DNA from: an uncultured beta proteobacterium | Lineage (GTDB): Bacteria; Pseudomonadota; Gammaproteobacteria; Burkholderiales; Burkholderiaceae_C | NCBI GenBank assembly: GCA_903927495.1 | Contig: CAIYNH010000717.1 | Coordinates: 1 to 8,150 of the forward strand | Reading direction: 5' to 3' | Length of the DNA: 8,150 bases | Shown here: positions 1 to 5,431 of the stretch, piece by piece | How positions within the stretch are numbered: position 1 is the first letter of the stretch | Layout: the number at the start of each line of letters is the position of its first letter | The notes under the pieces: generated by a model | Seen by the model: only the letters and a program-made list of their open reading frames with translations | The model's database searches: none | What the model was told of the DNA's origin: nothing | Translations under genes and position numbers: made by a program

Positions 1-157
1 GTGCTCACTGGAATTGACCCACTGAGTTTGGCTAGGGAGACGCTGGGGGGGCCTAATGAGCACCTTTGAGATGTCTGACGATGCGTTGGCGTGATTGCCA
101 AACGGTCATTGTTTGAATTAAAACGAAGAACCGGCACCAAAGATACCTCACCAGCTT
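1..157. other. Non-coding left edge with mobile-element-like sequence
   Basis: I see no credible gene here. The first 18 bases read GTGCTCA-N4-AATTGAC, and the same pattern recurs at 201-218; its GTGCTCAT form there is also the exact reverse complement of ATGAGCAC at 56-63. Repeated motifs of this kind (a GTGCTCA block followed by AATTGAC) resemble, from memory, the multiple terminal sub-repeats of IS21-family elements. The stretch may therefore be the outer edge of an insertion sequence lying left of the window. The family name is a recollection, not something shown here. A 12-codon ATG frame at 56-94 is too short to call. Confidence 0.4.
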
Positions 158-283
158 ATCAACCTAGATTCCTCAGTTGACCGCTTGTTTTTAACTGTAA
201 GTGCTCATGAAAATTGACTTTTTCGGCTTTTTTAAAATTCACCCAATGGGAGATGGTGCGTCCAACTGAAGAATCTAGGTTGA
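158..283. mobile_element. Short inverted-repeat-bounded element (MITE-like or IS remnant)
   Basis: The left arm at 159-180 (AACCTAGATTCCTCAGTTG core) and the right arm at 262-283 are reverse complements with 20 of 22 positions matching. They enclose about 80 bp with no coding capacity. The arms face outward at both edges of a roughly 125-bp unit, as expected for a miniature inverted-repeat element or the fused ends of a deleted insertion sequence. The right arm abuts the PEP-CTERM fragment exactly after its VPEPE codons, supporting an insertion or recombination breakpoint at about 283/284. I could not find a clear target-site duplication: the flanks (CCAGCTTA left, TTTCGGGT right) do not match. 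A chance hairpin or transcription terminator is unlikely given the arm length and the 81-bp spacing. Confidence 0.55.
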
Positions 284-284
284 T

Positions 285-464
285 TTCGGGTTCGGGGACG
301 GCGGTGGTGACGCTGATGCTGGCGTTGTCGATCCAGGCTAAGGTGCCGGTAGTGGTGACACCTTCGAGAATGATGCTATGCGTGCTAGATAACAGGAATT
401 CTGGCGCTTCAGATGTCAAAATCCACAAGGAATTTATACCTCTAACGCCCGTAAATAAAGCATA
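285..464 (-). pseudogene. Truncated PEP-CTERM domain protein fragment
   Basis: On the minus strand an open frame from 464 to 285 ends in GTLAWIDNASISV-TTAVPEPE. A beta-strand segment containing W-I-D-N-A-S-I-S-V followed by A-V-P-E-P-E is the typical end of the extracellular part of PEP-CTERM proteins, which exosortase/EpsH-type enzymes sort at the envelope. In intact members VPEPE is followed by a hydrophobic helix and a short arginine-rich tail. Here both are missing, because the frame runs straight into the inverted-repeat element and reads unrelated residues until a stop at 159-161. The 5' end is also lost: an in-frame stop lies at 465-467 and no ATG is available. The remnant lies directly downstream of the helicase gene on the same strand. 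The family assignment rests on the VPEPE motif and its context. Confidence 0.6.
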
Positions 465-472
465 TTAAGCTA

Positions 473-3400
473 TTAAAGCGATAGCGGTTTGAGCAATTCC
501 TGTAAATCACTTTCGCTAAACAACGGCTGTTTACGCCCGACCGAGCCGCTGTACATGCTTTCGGCTAATGCAGCTTTACGTTCTTGCAGAGCAAGAATTC
601 GCTCTTCGATCGTGCCTTGAGCTACCAATTTGACCACCCAGACACTTTTGGTTTGCCCGATCCGGTGGGCTCGGTCAGTGGCCTGGTTTTCTACTGCGGG
701 GTTCCACCACGGGTCGTAGTGGATTACAGTGTCGGCTTGGGGCAGGTTTAGCCCCACCCCGCCGGCTTTCAGACTGATTAAAAAAAGCGGCACATCACCG
801 CTGGTGAAGCGCTCGATCAGCGCGTCACGGTTTTGGCTCTGGCCGGTCAGTTTCACCCATTTAATTTTGCGCTTGATCAGTTCATCTTCAATCAGGCTGA
901 GCATGGTGGTGAATTGTGAGAACAGCAAGATGCGTCGGCCCTCAGCGAGCATCTCAGGCAGCATGGCCATCAACTGTTCCAACTTGGCCGAAGTCGTGAC
1001 CTTTTTTGCTGCCGTCAGCTTTACCAGATGGGGGTCACAGCAAACCTGGCGAAGTTTCAGCAAGGCATCCAGGATCGTGATTTGCGATTTAGCCAGACCC
1101 TTTGAATCGAGTGCTTCGCGCACGGTTTTTTCCATTCCGAGGCGAATGGTTTCGTACAGATCTGCTTGTTTTCCCGACAGTTCCACACGCATCACCGTCT
1201 CAATTTTTGGGGGCAACTCGTCGGCAACCAGTGCTTTGGTGCGGCGCAGCATAAATGGTGTCACCCGTGCACGGAGTTGGAACATGGCCTCTGGGTCGCC
1301 CTGCTTTTCGATGGGCTTGCGAAACAGTTCGGTAAAGCGCTTTTGGCTGCCAAGAAAGCCCGGCATCAAGAAGTGAAACAGGCTCCAGATTTCGCCCAGG
1401 TTATTTTCCATCGGCGTGCCTGACAGGCACAGCCGGTGGCGAGCCTTGAGCTCACTAGCCACTTCGGCGGCGTGGGTGTTGGCGTTCTTGATATTTTGCG
1501 CTTCGTCGAGCACGACCAGATGCCATGTTGCCTCGAGCCAGCGTTCACGATCACGGTGCAGGAGTGAATAGGGGGCAATCACTACATCGTGAGTCATCAT
1601 GGTGTCGGCCGCGTCGTGGCGATCCATTCCGTGATGCACCAGACAGCGCAAGTCCGGGCAAAAGCGCTCGGCCTCGCGTTTCCAGTTGCCCATCAGACTC
1701 ACCGGCGCAATGATCAGCGCCGGATGGGTCAGTCGACCAGCGTCTTTTTCAATTTGGATATGTGCCAGCGCTTGCAGTGTTTTGCCCAAACCCATGTCGT
1801 CAGCCAGAATGCCAGCCAAACCGTATTCGCGCAAGAATTGCAGCCAATTCACGCCTTGTTGTTGGTAACGTCGCAAGACTGCGTTAACGCTTTTTGGCAG
1901 TGCAATCTCTGGCAGTTCGGCGCGACCACTGAGGCGTTGCACCATCTCGCGCAGGTGCTTAGCACCCTCCCACACGGCACCCTCGCCCAAAGTGGCGGCA
2001 GTGCGCATCGCATCCAGACGCGAGAGTTTCAGGCTCTCGCCGGTGAAATCATGGGCGCGGTCACCCACCAATTCGAGCAGTGCCCCCATCCAGGGCTTGA
2101 GCCCATCTGTTGGCAAGCGAATAAAACCACCGCCTGGCGCTGGCACATAAACAAATGGCGGCAGCTCGGGCAAGCCTGTGACCGCATCACGCGGGCTGTT
2201 GGCTGCAACAGAAATCAGTTCTGGCAGCATCGGCAAGATGTTGTGACGCTGACCATTGATTTCCATGCCAAGGGACAAATCAAACCAGGGCGAGGTGGCC
2301 TCCTCATCGCCTTGGTGTTGCAGTTTCACATCCAGAGTGTCGGCGTGGCTGATCCAGCCCTTAAGAGCCGGGTCAAGCGTAACCTCGAAGCCGGCTTCGC
2401 GAAACGTCGCAAATTCGCTCTCAGCCCATTGCATCCACTGTTGTTGGGGATGGCTACCAGAAATGCCGAAGACACCTTGCCCATTGGCAACCAGACCCAA
2501 CTCCATCAGGCGCGACAAAAACTCCAACTCGGCCTGCGGTTCGCGCTGCAACATCACTTGATCAGTCGCGTCGTTGATTAACACGTTGGTGCCTTGACCA
2601 ACCCACCAACCCCGGTGGCCAGCGTAGTCAAACTGCAGTCGTGCCCTAAGCAGGCCCGCAGAGGCTACCTCTCCTGCGACCACCTGGGTCAAGTGTAGGT
2701 GGGCAGTTGGAGTGATATCTGTCAGGGTGCGCAACTTATCAAGCATCGGTGGCAGCGGAAGGCTTCCCAGACGCTCTGTCAGTGCAAGCTGGTGTTTCTT
2801 TAGCGCCTCAGCTTTCATGGGCGGCGCTTTCAACAGCACAGCCACCTGGCCCATGCTCATATTTTGCACTTGCGCCAGTCCACAGACGCCACGCTGACTG
2901 TCGAGGTACAGCAGCGGGTTATTCAGGCACAGCTTGGCGTTTGGCTCATCGAGTCTTGCACGCAGCACCCAAGCGCTTTCATCAGTCTGCATTTGGGTGA
3001 CTTCGTGCCAGGCCCAGCGCACCGCCAGCGCTGGCCCCCACTTGGCCGGTATGCCGGGCTGGCTATTGGCTGCGCCAATAAAAAGACGGCCCGTACTGGC
3101 GGCAGCCTCCAGCGCTTGAACGCCATATTTTCCGTCAATCGTGACCTTGCTCTTGACCCCATAGTGGTAGTAATAGCTGCCTGAGCTACTGGGCATCGCT
3201 CGCATCAGTTGCAACACATCGCGGTCAACGTCGGTGGCATAGTCAAAGGCTGGTTGGCCGCGCTCGGGCTGGAATTTGAGCACTTTGGATTTGGCCCAAT
3301 CGCCGTTTTGTTTTCGGTACGACACCACCACCTCCAGTTCCAGATGCGGGCTGGTACCGTTGGCCCCGGCAATCGACAGCAGGTACATAAAATACTCATG

Positions 3401-3952
3401 CTTGATCTCGACTTGCTGCCCACGCTGAATCGGCCGCCCACCATCGGCAGTACCAGCTGGCTTACTGCCGTTACGCTCCAATTCAGCGAGCCAGCGAATC
3501 ACCTGATTTTCGGCTTCGAGTTGCAATGCTGCTTGGCGACGTTCAATTTCAGCCCGTTGCAAGGCTTCCTGTTCTTTCGGGCTCGGTTGCTTAACCGAGC
3601 GATTAAATTCAGTTCCGGTCAGAATTTGCTGGCCTTTGTAGGCTGCTTTGATCATCAGTGCAACGCCGTGCTTGCATTGATAGCCAGCCGGACAAGTGCA
3701 GTCGCTGTCCCACTCCAGCACACGGCCATTGGCGCTGCGTTTGAGTTCGATCGACACTTCATAGGGGTGGCGCGCGCTTCCTTGCACTTCGCCCAACAGC
3801 AGCCAGTAGTCCTTGAGCGGTTCAATTTGCAGATCGATCACGCGCTGGGTGCGGTACAGGTCCAGCCCGCGCGCATACGTTGGCGCGTCGCAACACTGCA
3901 CCACCGATGCCAAGTCCAGCCAGAGACCGGATGATGGAAAATATTCAGGCAT
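473..3952 (-). CDS. SWIM zinc-finger SNF2-family DEAD/DEAH-box helicase
   Basis: This is a complete 1159-residue superfamily 2 (SNF2-type) ATPase, expected to translocate on double-stranded DNA and remodel DNA-protein or transcription complexes in the cytoplasm. The N-terminus carries a SWIM zinc finger (C85, C87, C93, H95; CxC-x5-CxH), a likely DNA/protein contact module. A charged helical stretch (about 122-160) follows, then a long poorly recognisable region (about 170-640), possibly related to bacterial SNF2-associated domains. The ATPase core shows motif I DDMGLGKT (718-725), motif II DEAQ (816-819), motif III SGTP (844-847), then the second RecA lobe with LLFSQF (1009-1014), GGVGLNL (1064-1070) and TDRAHRIGQ (1092-1100). 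All catalytic motifs are intact. The ATG at 3950-3952 is the natural start; it has only a weak upstream purine stretch (TAGAG), supplied by an intergenic repeat. It appears monocistronic. The exact cellular role of this bacterial subclass is not established; it is not RapA by layout. Confidence 0.95.
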   Translation of the reverse strand: MPEYFPSSGLWLDLASVVQCCDAPTYARGLDLYRTQRVIDLQIEPLKDYWLLLGEVQGSARHPYEVSIELKRSANGRVLEWDSDCTCPAGYQCKHGVALMIKAAYKGQQILTGTEFNRSVKQPSPKEQEALQRAEIERRQAALQLEAENQVIRWLAELERNGSKPAGTADGGRPIQRGQQVEIKHEYFMYLLSIAGANGTSPHLELEVVVSYRKQNGDWAKSKVLKFQPERGQPAFDYATDVDRDVLQLMRAMPSSSGSYYYHYGVKSKVTIDGKYGVQALEAAASTGRLFIGAANSQPGIPAKWGPALAVRWAWHEVTQMQTDESAWVLRARLDEPNAKLCLNNPLLYLDSQRGVCGLAQVQNMSMGQVAVLLKAPPMKAEALKKHQLALTERLGSLPLPPMLDKLRTLTDITPTAHLHLTQVVAGEVASAGLLRARLQFDYAGHRGWWVGQGTNVLINDATDQVMLQREPQAELEFLSRLMELGLVANGQGVFGISGSHPQQQWMQWAESEFATFREAGFEVTLDPALKGWISHADTLDVKLQHQGDEEATSPWFDLSLGMEINGQRHNILPMLPELISVAANSPRDAVTGLPELPPFVYVPAPGGGFIRLPTDGLKPWMGALLELVGDRAHDFTGESLKLSRLDAMRTAATLGEGAVWEGAKHLREMVQRLSGRAELPEIALPKSVNAVLRRYQQQGVNWLQFLREYGLAGILADDMGLGKTLQALAHIQIEKDAGRLTHPALIIAPVSLMGNWKREAERFCPDLRCLVHHGMDRHDAADTMMTHDVVIAPYSLLHRDRERWLEATWHLVVLDEAQNIKNANTHAAEVASELKARHRLCLSGTPMENNLGEIWSLFHFLMPGFLGSQKRFTELFRKPIEKQGDPEAMFQLRARVTPFMLRRTKALVADELPPKIETVMRVELSGKQADLYETIRLGMEKTVREALDSKGLAKSQITILDALLKLRQVCCDPHLVKLTAAKKVTTSAKLEQLMAMLPEMLAEGRRILLFSQFTTMLSLIEDELIKRKIKWVKLTGQSQNRDALIERFTSGDVPLFLISLKAGGVGLNLPQADTVIHYDPWWNPAVENQATDRAHRIGQTKSVWVVKLVAQGTIEERILALQERKAALAESMYSGSVGRKQPLFSESDLQELLKPLSL

Positions 3953-3956
3953 TCAA

Positions 3957-4010
3957 TTTGGCTCTAGCGCTTTATAGAGTAGCGTTAGATGCTATAAAAA
4001 TGATATTAAT
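3957..4010 (-). repeat. AT-rich intergenic repeat with imperfect palindrome
   Basis: Bases 3965-3971 (TAGCGCT) and 3981-3987 (AGCGTTA) form a near-palindrome (6 of 7) around a 9-base loop, followed on the plus strand by GATGCTATAAAAATGATATT. On the minus strand it reads ...TATAGCATCTAACGCTA...AAAGCGCTAGAGCC and ends a few bases before the helicase ATG. A related string, ATAGCTACTAGCG, occurs at 7689-7701 (10 of 13 identical to ATAGCATCTAACG). Similar 'ATAGC..CTAGCGCT..AGCGCTAGAGGC' strings are, from memory, common between genes in Comamonadaceae. The copy may supply part of the helicase promoter and leader. Confidence 0.45.
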
Positions 4011-4109
4011 GTGAGAGATGTCTGCGAGCCATCATTTCGTTCGAAACGTGACAATTCAGTTGCTTTCGGATTCTTCGTGAGGCCAGATTATCTACTGCTC
4101 TCAAATTTT

Positions 4110-4158
4110 AAAAAAAGCGTTTGCACAGAAGAGCGGCGGCCAGTGTGCCGCCGCTGTG
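4110..4158 (-). terminator. Likely Rho-independent terminator of the DUF2892 gene
   Basis: Reading the minus strand after the DUF2892 stop, a perfect 9-bp GC-rich stem (AGCGGCGGC with GCCGCCGCT; 4147-4155 and 4132-4140) closes a 6-base loop. An alternative outer pairing CACAG/CTGTG (4154-4158 with 4124-4128) lengthens it with a bulge. A run of seven T residues (A4110-4116 on the plus strand) follows 7 bases beyond the outer stem. The U tract is somewhat farther from the stem than in ideal terminators, so efficiency is uncertain. It would close the copper-cluster transcript and insulate the helicase gene. Confidence 0.6.
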
Positions 4159-4176
4159 ATGGGTCTGCACACCCAT
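4159..4176. other. Second small hairpin between DUF2892 stop and terminator
   Basis: ATGGGT (4159-4164) and ACCCAT (4171-4176) pair perfectly around a 6-base loop, directly abutting the larger GC-rich hairpin. Together they would give the end of the DUF2892 mRNA two stacked stem-loops. This could protect the 3' end or assist termination; the sequence shows only the pairing potential. Confidence 0.45.
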
Positions 4177-4185
4177 GAATAACAA

Positions 4186-4377
4186 TTATTTTTTCATTGA
4201 GCAAGTGTTCCAACCAAAAATTGCATAGGGAGGGCACCAGCCAATGGCACCCGTAGCAAGTGGCACCACACCGAGCCAACCCCAGACCCCAATAGTGCCG
4301 GTAAAGGTCAAGCCAATCAGCACCAAGCCGATAACAATGCGCAAAATACGGTCGATACCGCCAACATTTGATTTCAT
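4186..4377 (-). CDS. DUF2892 small inner-membrane protein (YgaP-type membrane domain)
   Basis: This 63-residue protein is predicted to lie in the inner membrane as a two-helix hairpin: hydrophobic segments at about 11-26 and 32-46, separated by a short glycine-containing turn. The opening N-V-G-G-I-D-R-I-L-R-I and the C-terminal G-W-C-P-P-Y-x-x-x-G-x-N-T-C (C48, C59) are the signatures of the DUF2892 family, which also forms the membrane part of rhodanese-like YgaP. The family function is unknown; the paired cysteines suggest thiol or metal chemistry, which is inference. The ATG at 4375-4377 is preceded by a good Shine-Dalgarno AGGAG (4383-4387, 7 bases away). It follows the Crp/Fnr gene by 82 bp, a gap holding its own candidate activator-dependent promoter. 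Stronger upstream starts in another frame were ignored because they lack family similarity. Confidence 0.88.
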   Translation of the reverse strand: MKSNVGGIDRILRIVIGLVLIGLTFTGTIGVWGWLGVVPLATGAIGWCPPYAIFGWNTCSMKK

Positions 4378-4409
4378 GAAAACTCCTAGGTTGAATGATG
4401 AACACTTGG

Positions 4410-4453
4410 ATTACACCCGAGCACAATGACGGTGGTCTGTGACTCAAGTCACC
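4410..4453 (-). promoter_or_regulatory. Candidate class II CRP/FNR-type promoter upstream of DUF2892 gene
   Basis: The plus strand at 4438-4453 reads TGTGA-CTCAAG-TCACC, matching the E. coli CRP pattern TGTGA-N6-TCACA at 9 of 10 defined positions; within it GTGACT-CA-AGTCAC is a perfect palindrome (4439-4452). On the minus strand a -10-like TGTAAT (4410-4415; 5 of 6) lies downstream. A start point about 7 bases past it (near 4403) puts the palindrome centre at about -42, the classical class II activator position. There is no need for a -35 box, and none is obvious. The neighbouring Crp/Fnr regulator is the natural candidate ligand. The start point is inferred, not observed. Confidence 0.55.
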
Positions 4454-4459
4454 CAGGCT

Positions 4460-5152
4460 TCAACCTACGTTGGACGTAGCCAGTGCACGCAGACCAGCGG
4501 CATTGATGATTTGAATTTGCTCGCGTCCAAGTGCCACCCAGCCCTCTCGCTCAAAACGCCTCAACAACCGAGTCACTATTTCACGCACTGTGCCCAATTC
4601 GTCGGCCAGCATCTGGTGCGTCAGGTTGAGTTGTGGACCCCGCCCCAACAAAGCCGTGGCCAGTCGGCGGTCCAATTTATGAAAGGCGACCGCATCAATG
4701 AGACTGGTCAAATCGGCCATACGTTCAGCAAACAAGCCCAGCACTTCGCTACGAAAAACAGGTGTCTCAAGCCAGCGCTGGAACACTTGGGCTGGAATCA
4801 GCATCAGCGTACTGGGTTTGGTGGTGATGCCATATGCTGACAGGGGTTGGGAGCGAAACAGGCAAGCGCTTGAGACCAGGCACAACTCACCTGGGACCAC
4901 CCGATAAAGTTCCAGGGACCGACCGTCAGACGAATTGCGCGAAACCTTGACTTCCCCCGCCAGCACCAGAGGAAAGCCCTTGCATGGGGTGTTTTCATTG
5001 AACAAAACGGTATCTGCCGGAACCTGAAAAGGGAGCAGCGGCAGACCCTGCGCTGCCAGTTCAGTCAATGAAGGCTGAACCTGCGCCAGTGCCGGGTACA
5101 GTTCGACCAGTGAACTGGCAGCAACAAAGCTGTCTTCAGGGTGCAACACCAT
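4460..5152 (-). CDS. Crp/Fnr-family transcriptional regulator
   Basis: This 230-residue protein has the CRP/FNR layout: an N-terminal cyclic-nucleotide-binding beta-barrel (about 35-135), a dimerisation helix (about 136-165) and a C-terminal winged helix-turn-helix (about 174-215). In the recognition helix R190-E191-x3-R195 matches the spacing of CRP R180/E181/R185, which read TGTGA half-sites; FNR instead uses E-x-x-S-R. In the pocket, G88-E89-L90 is kept, but the position of CRP R82, which holds the cAMP phosphate, appears to be L104 (L-S-A instead of R-S-A). Cysteines C91 and C97 sit in the same loop, plus C57. So cAMP is unlikely as ligand, and a redox or metal signal is conceivable (inference). 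There is no N-terminal FNR Fe-S cysteine cluster. The ATG at 5150-5152 follows GAAGAAGG closely, lies inside the chaperone gene (17-nt overlap) and is probably translationally coupled. It likely controls this copper cluster or the promoter just downstream. Confidence 0.9.
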   Translation of the reverse strand: MVLHPEDSFVAASSLVELYPALAQVQPSLTELAAQGLPLLPFQVPADTVLFNENTPCKGFPLVLAGEVKVSRNSSDGRSLELYRVVPGELCLVSSACLFRSQPLSAYGITTKPSTLMLIPAQVFQRWLETPVFRSEVLGLFAERMADLTSLIDAVAFHKLDRRLATALLGRGPQLNLTHQMLADELGTVREIVTRLLRRFEREGWVALGREQIQIINAAGLRALATSNVG

Positions 5153-5333
5153 AACCTTCTTCAGTCATGGCCAGAGCCAGAGCTTCACGCGCTTGGGACG
5201 ATGTCACTTCGACTTTATTGGCAGCCCGCTCAATGCTGACTTCTGCAGTGCGGTCAAGCTGCTTGATGGCCCGGGTTACCGCTTTTTCGCAGTGCTCACA
5301 ACTCATTCCCGTTACAGTGAAGGTGTGTTTCAT
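5136..5333 (-). CDS. copZ: CopZ-like heavy-metal-associated (HMA) metallochaperone
   Basis: This 65-residue cytosolic protein is a single ferredoxin-like HMA domain. G9-M10-S-C12-E-H-C15 is the GMxCxxC Cu(I)-binding loop, followed by the typical helix A-V-T-R-A-I and the C-terminal G-Y-G-V. It should bind Cu(I) through C12 and C15 and pass it to the HMA domain or membrane sites of CopA, encoded divergently 98 bp away. The start at 5331-5333 gives the usual family length and has AGGA about 7 bases upstream; upstream in-frame codons would add a non-family extension. It is the first gene of the minus-strand cluster and overlaps the Crp/Fnr gene by 17 nt. A MerP-like mercury role is an alternative, but the CopA neighbour favours copper. 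Confidence 0.88.
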   Translation of the reverse strand: MKHTFTVTGMSCEHCEKAVTRAIKQLDRTAEVSIERAANKVEVTSSQAREALALAMTEEGYGVAP

Positions 5334-5431
5334 GAAAAATCCTTTAACAAGTTTATCAAAGCCGAAAATGGCGTATTGTGAACCCTTCATGCTGAACCGG
5401 CAATTACTGAACCCCTGACTTTCCACTGAAT
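5334..5431. promoter_or_regulatory. Divergent copZ-copA control region with TGAACC repeats
   Basis: This 98-bp spacer must drive both directions. TGAACC occurs three times in the same orientation at 5379-5384, 5393-5398 and 5408-5413, spaced 14 and 15 bases. On the minus strand a weak promoter is possible with TTCACA (5377-5382) and, about 17 bases on, a TTTGATAA stretch near 5355-5362 ahead of copZ. No convincing plus-strand -35/-10 pair was found. No CueR-type operator and no full FNR box (only a half site ATCAA near 5355) is seen. The repeats are candidate operators for an unidentified regulator. Confidence 0.4.

Noticed and set aside
56..94. 12-codon ATG frame beginning MSTFEM
   Set aside because: It is too short, has no family resemblance, and lies in probable mobile-element sequence.
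214..468. 84-residue plus-strand open frame at the left edge
   Set aside because: It overlaps the inverted-repeat element and is antisense to the VPEPE fragment, which is the recognisable reading.
1589..2581. 330-residue plus-strand open frame inside the helicase gene
   Set aside because: It is antisense to a strongly supported coding sequence and its translation is low-complexity shadow sequence rich in Q and H, with no motif.
3209..3934. 241-residue plus-strand open frame opposite the helicase N-terminus
   Set aside because: It is antisense to the conserved SWIM finger region and has no recognisable domain or ribosome site.
4088..4447. 119-residue minus-strand open frame covering the DUF2892 gene
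   Set aside because: It lies in another frame over a gene with clear family similarity and a good ribosome site, crosses the terminator hairpins, and has no recognisable domain.
5345..5360. Possible FNR box near TTTATCAAA
   Set aside because: Only one half site (ATCAA) is present; the other half (AACAA) matches the TTGAT consensus at one of five positions.
5334..5431. CueR-type operator for copA
   Set aside because: I looked for the long-spacer dyad of CueR promoters and found none.
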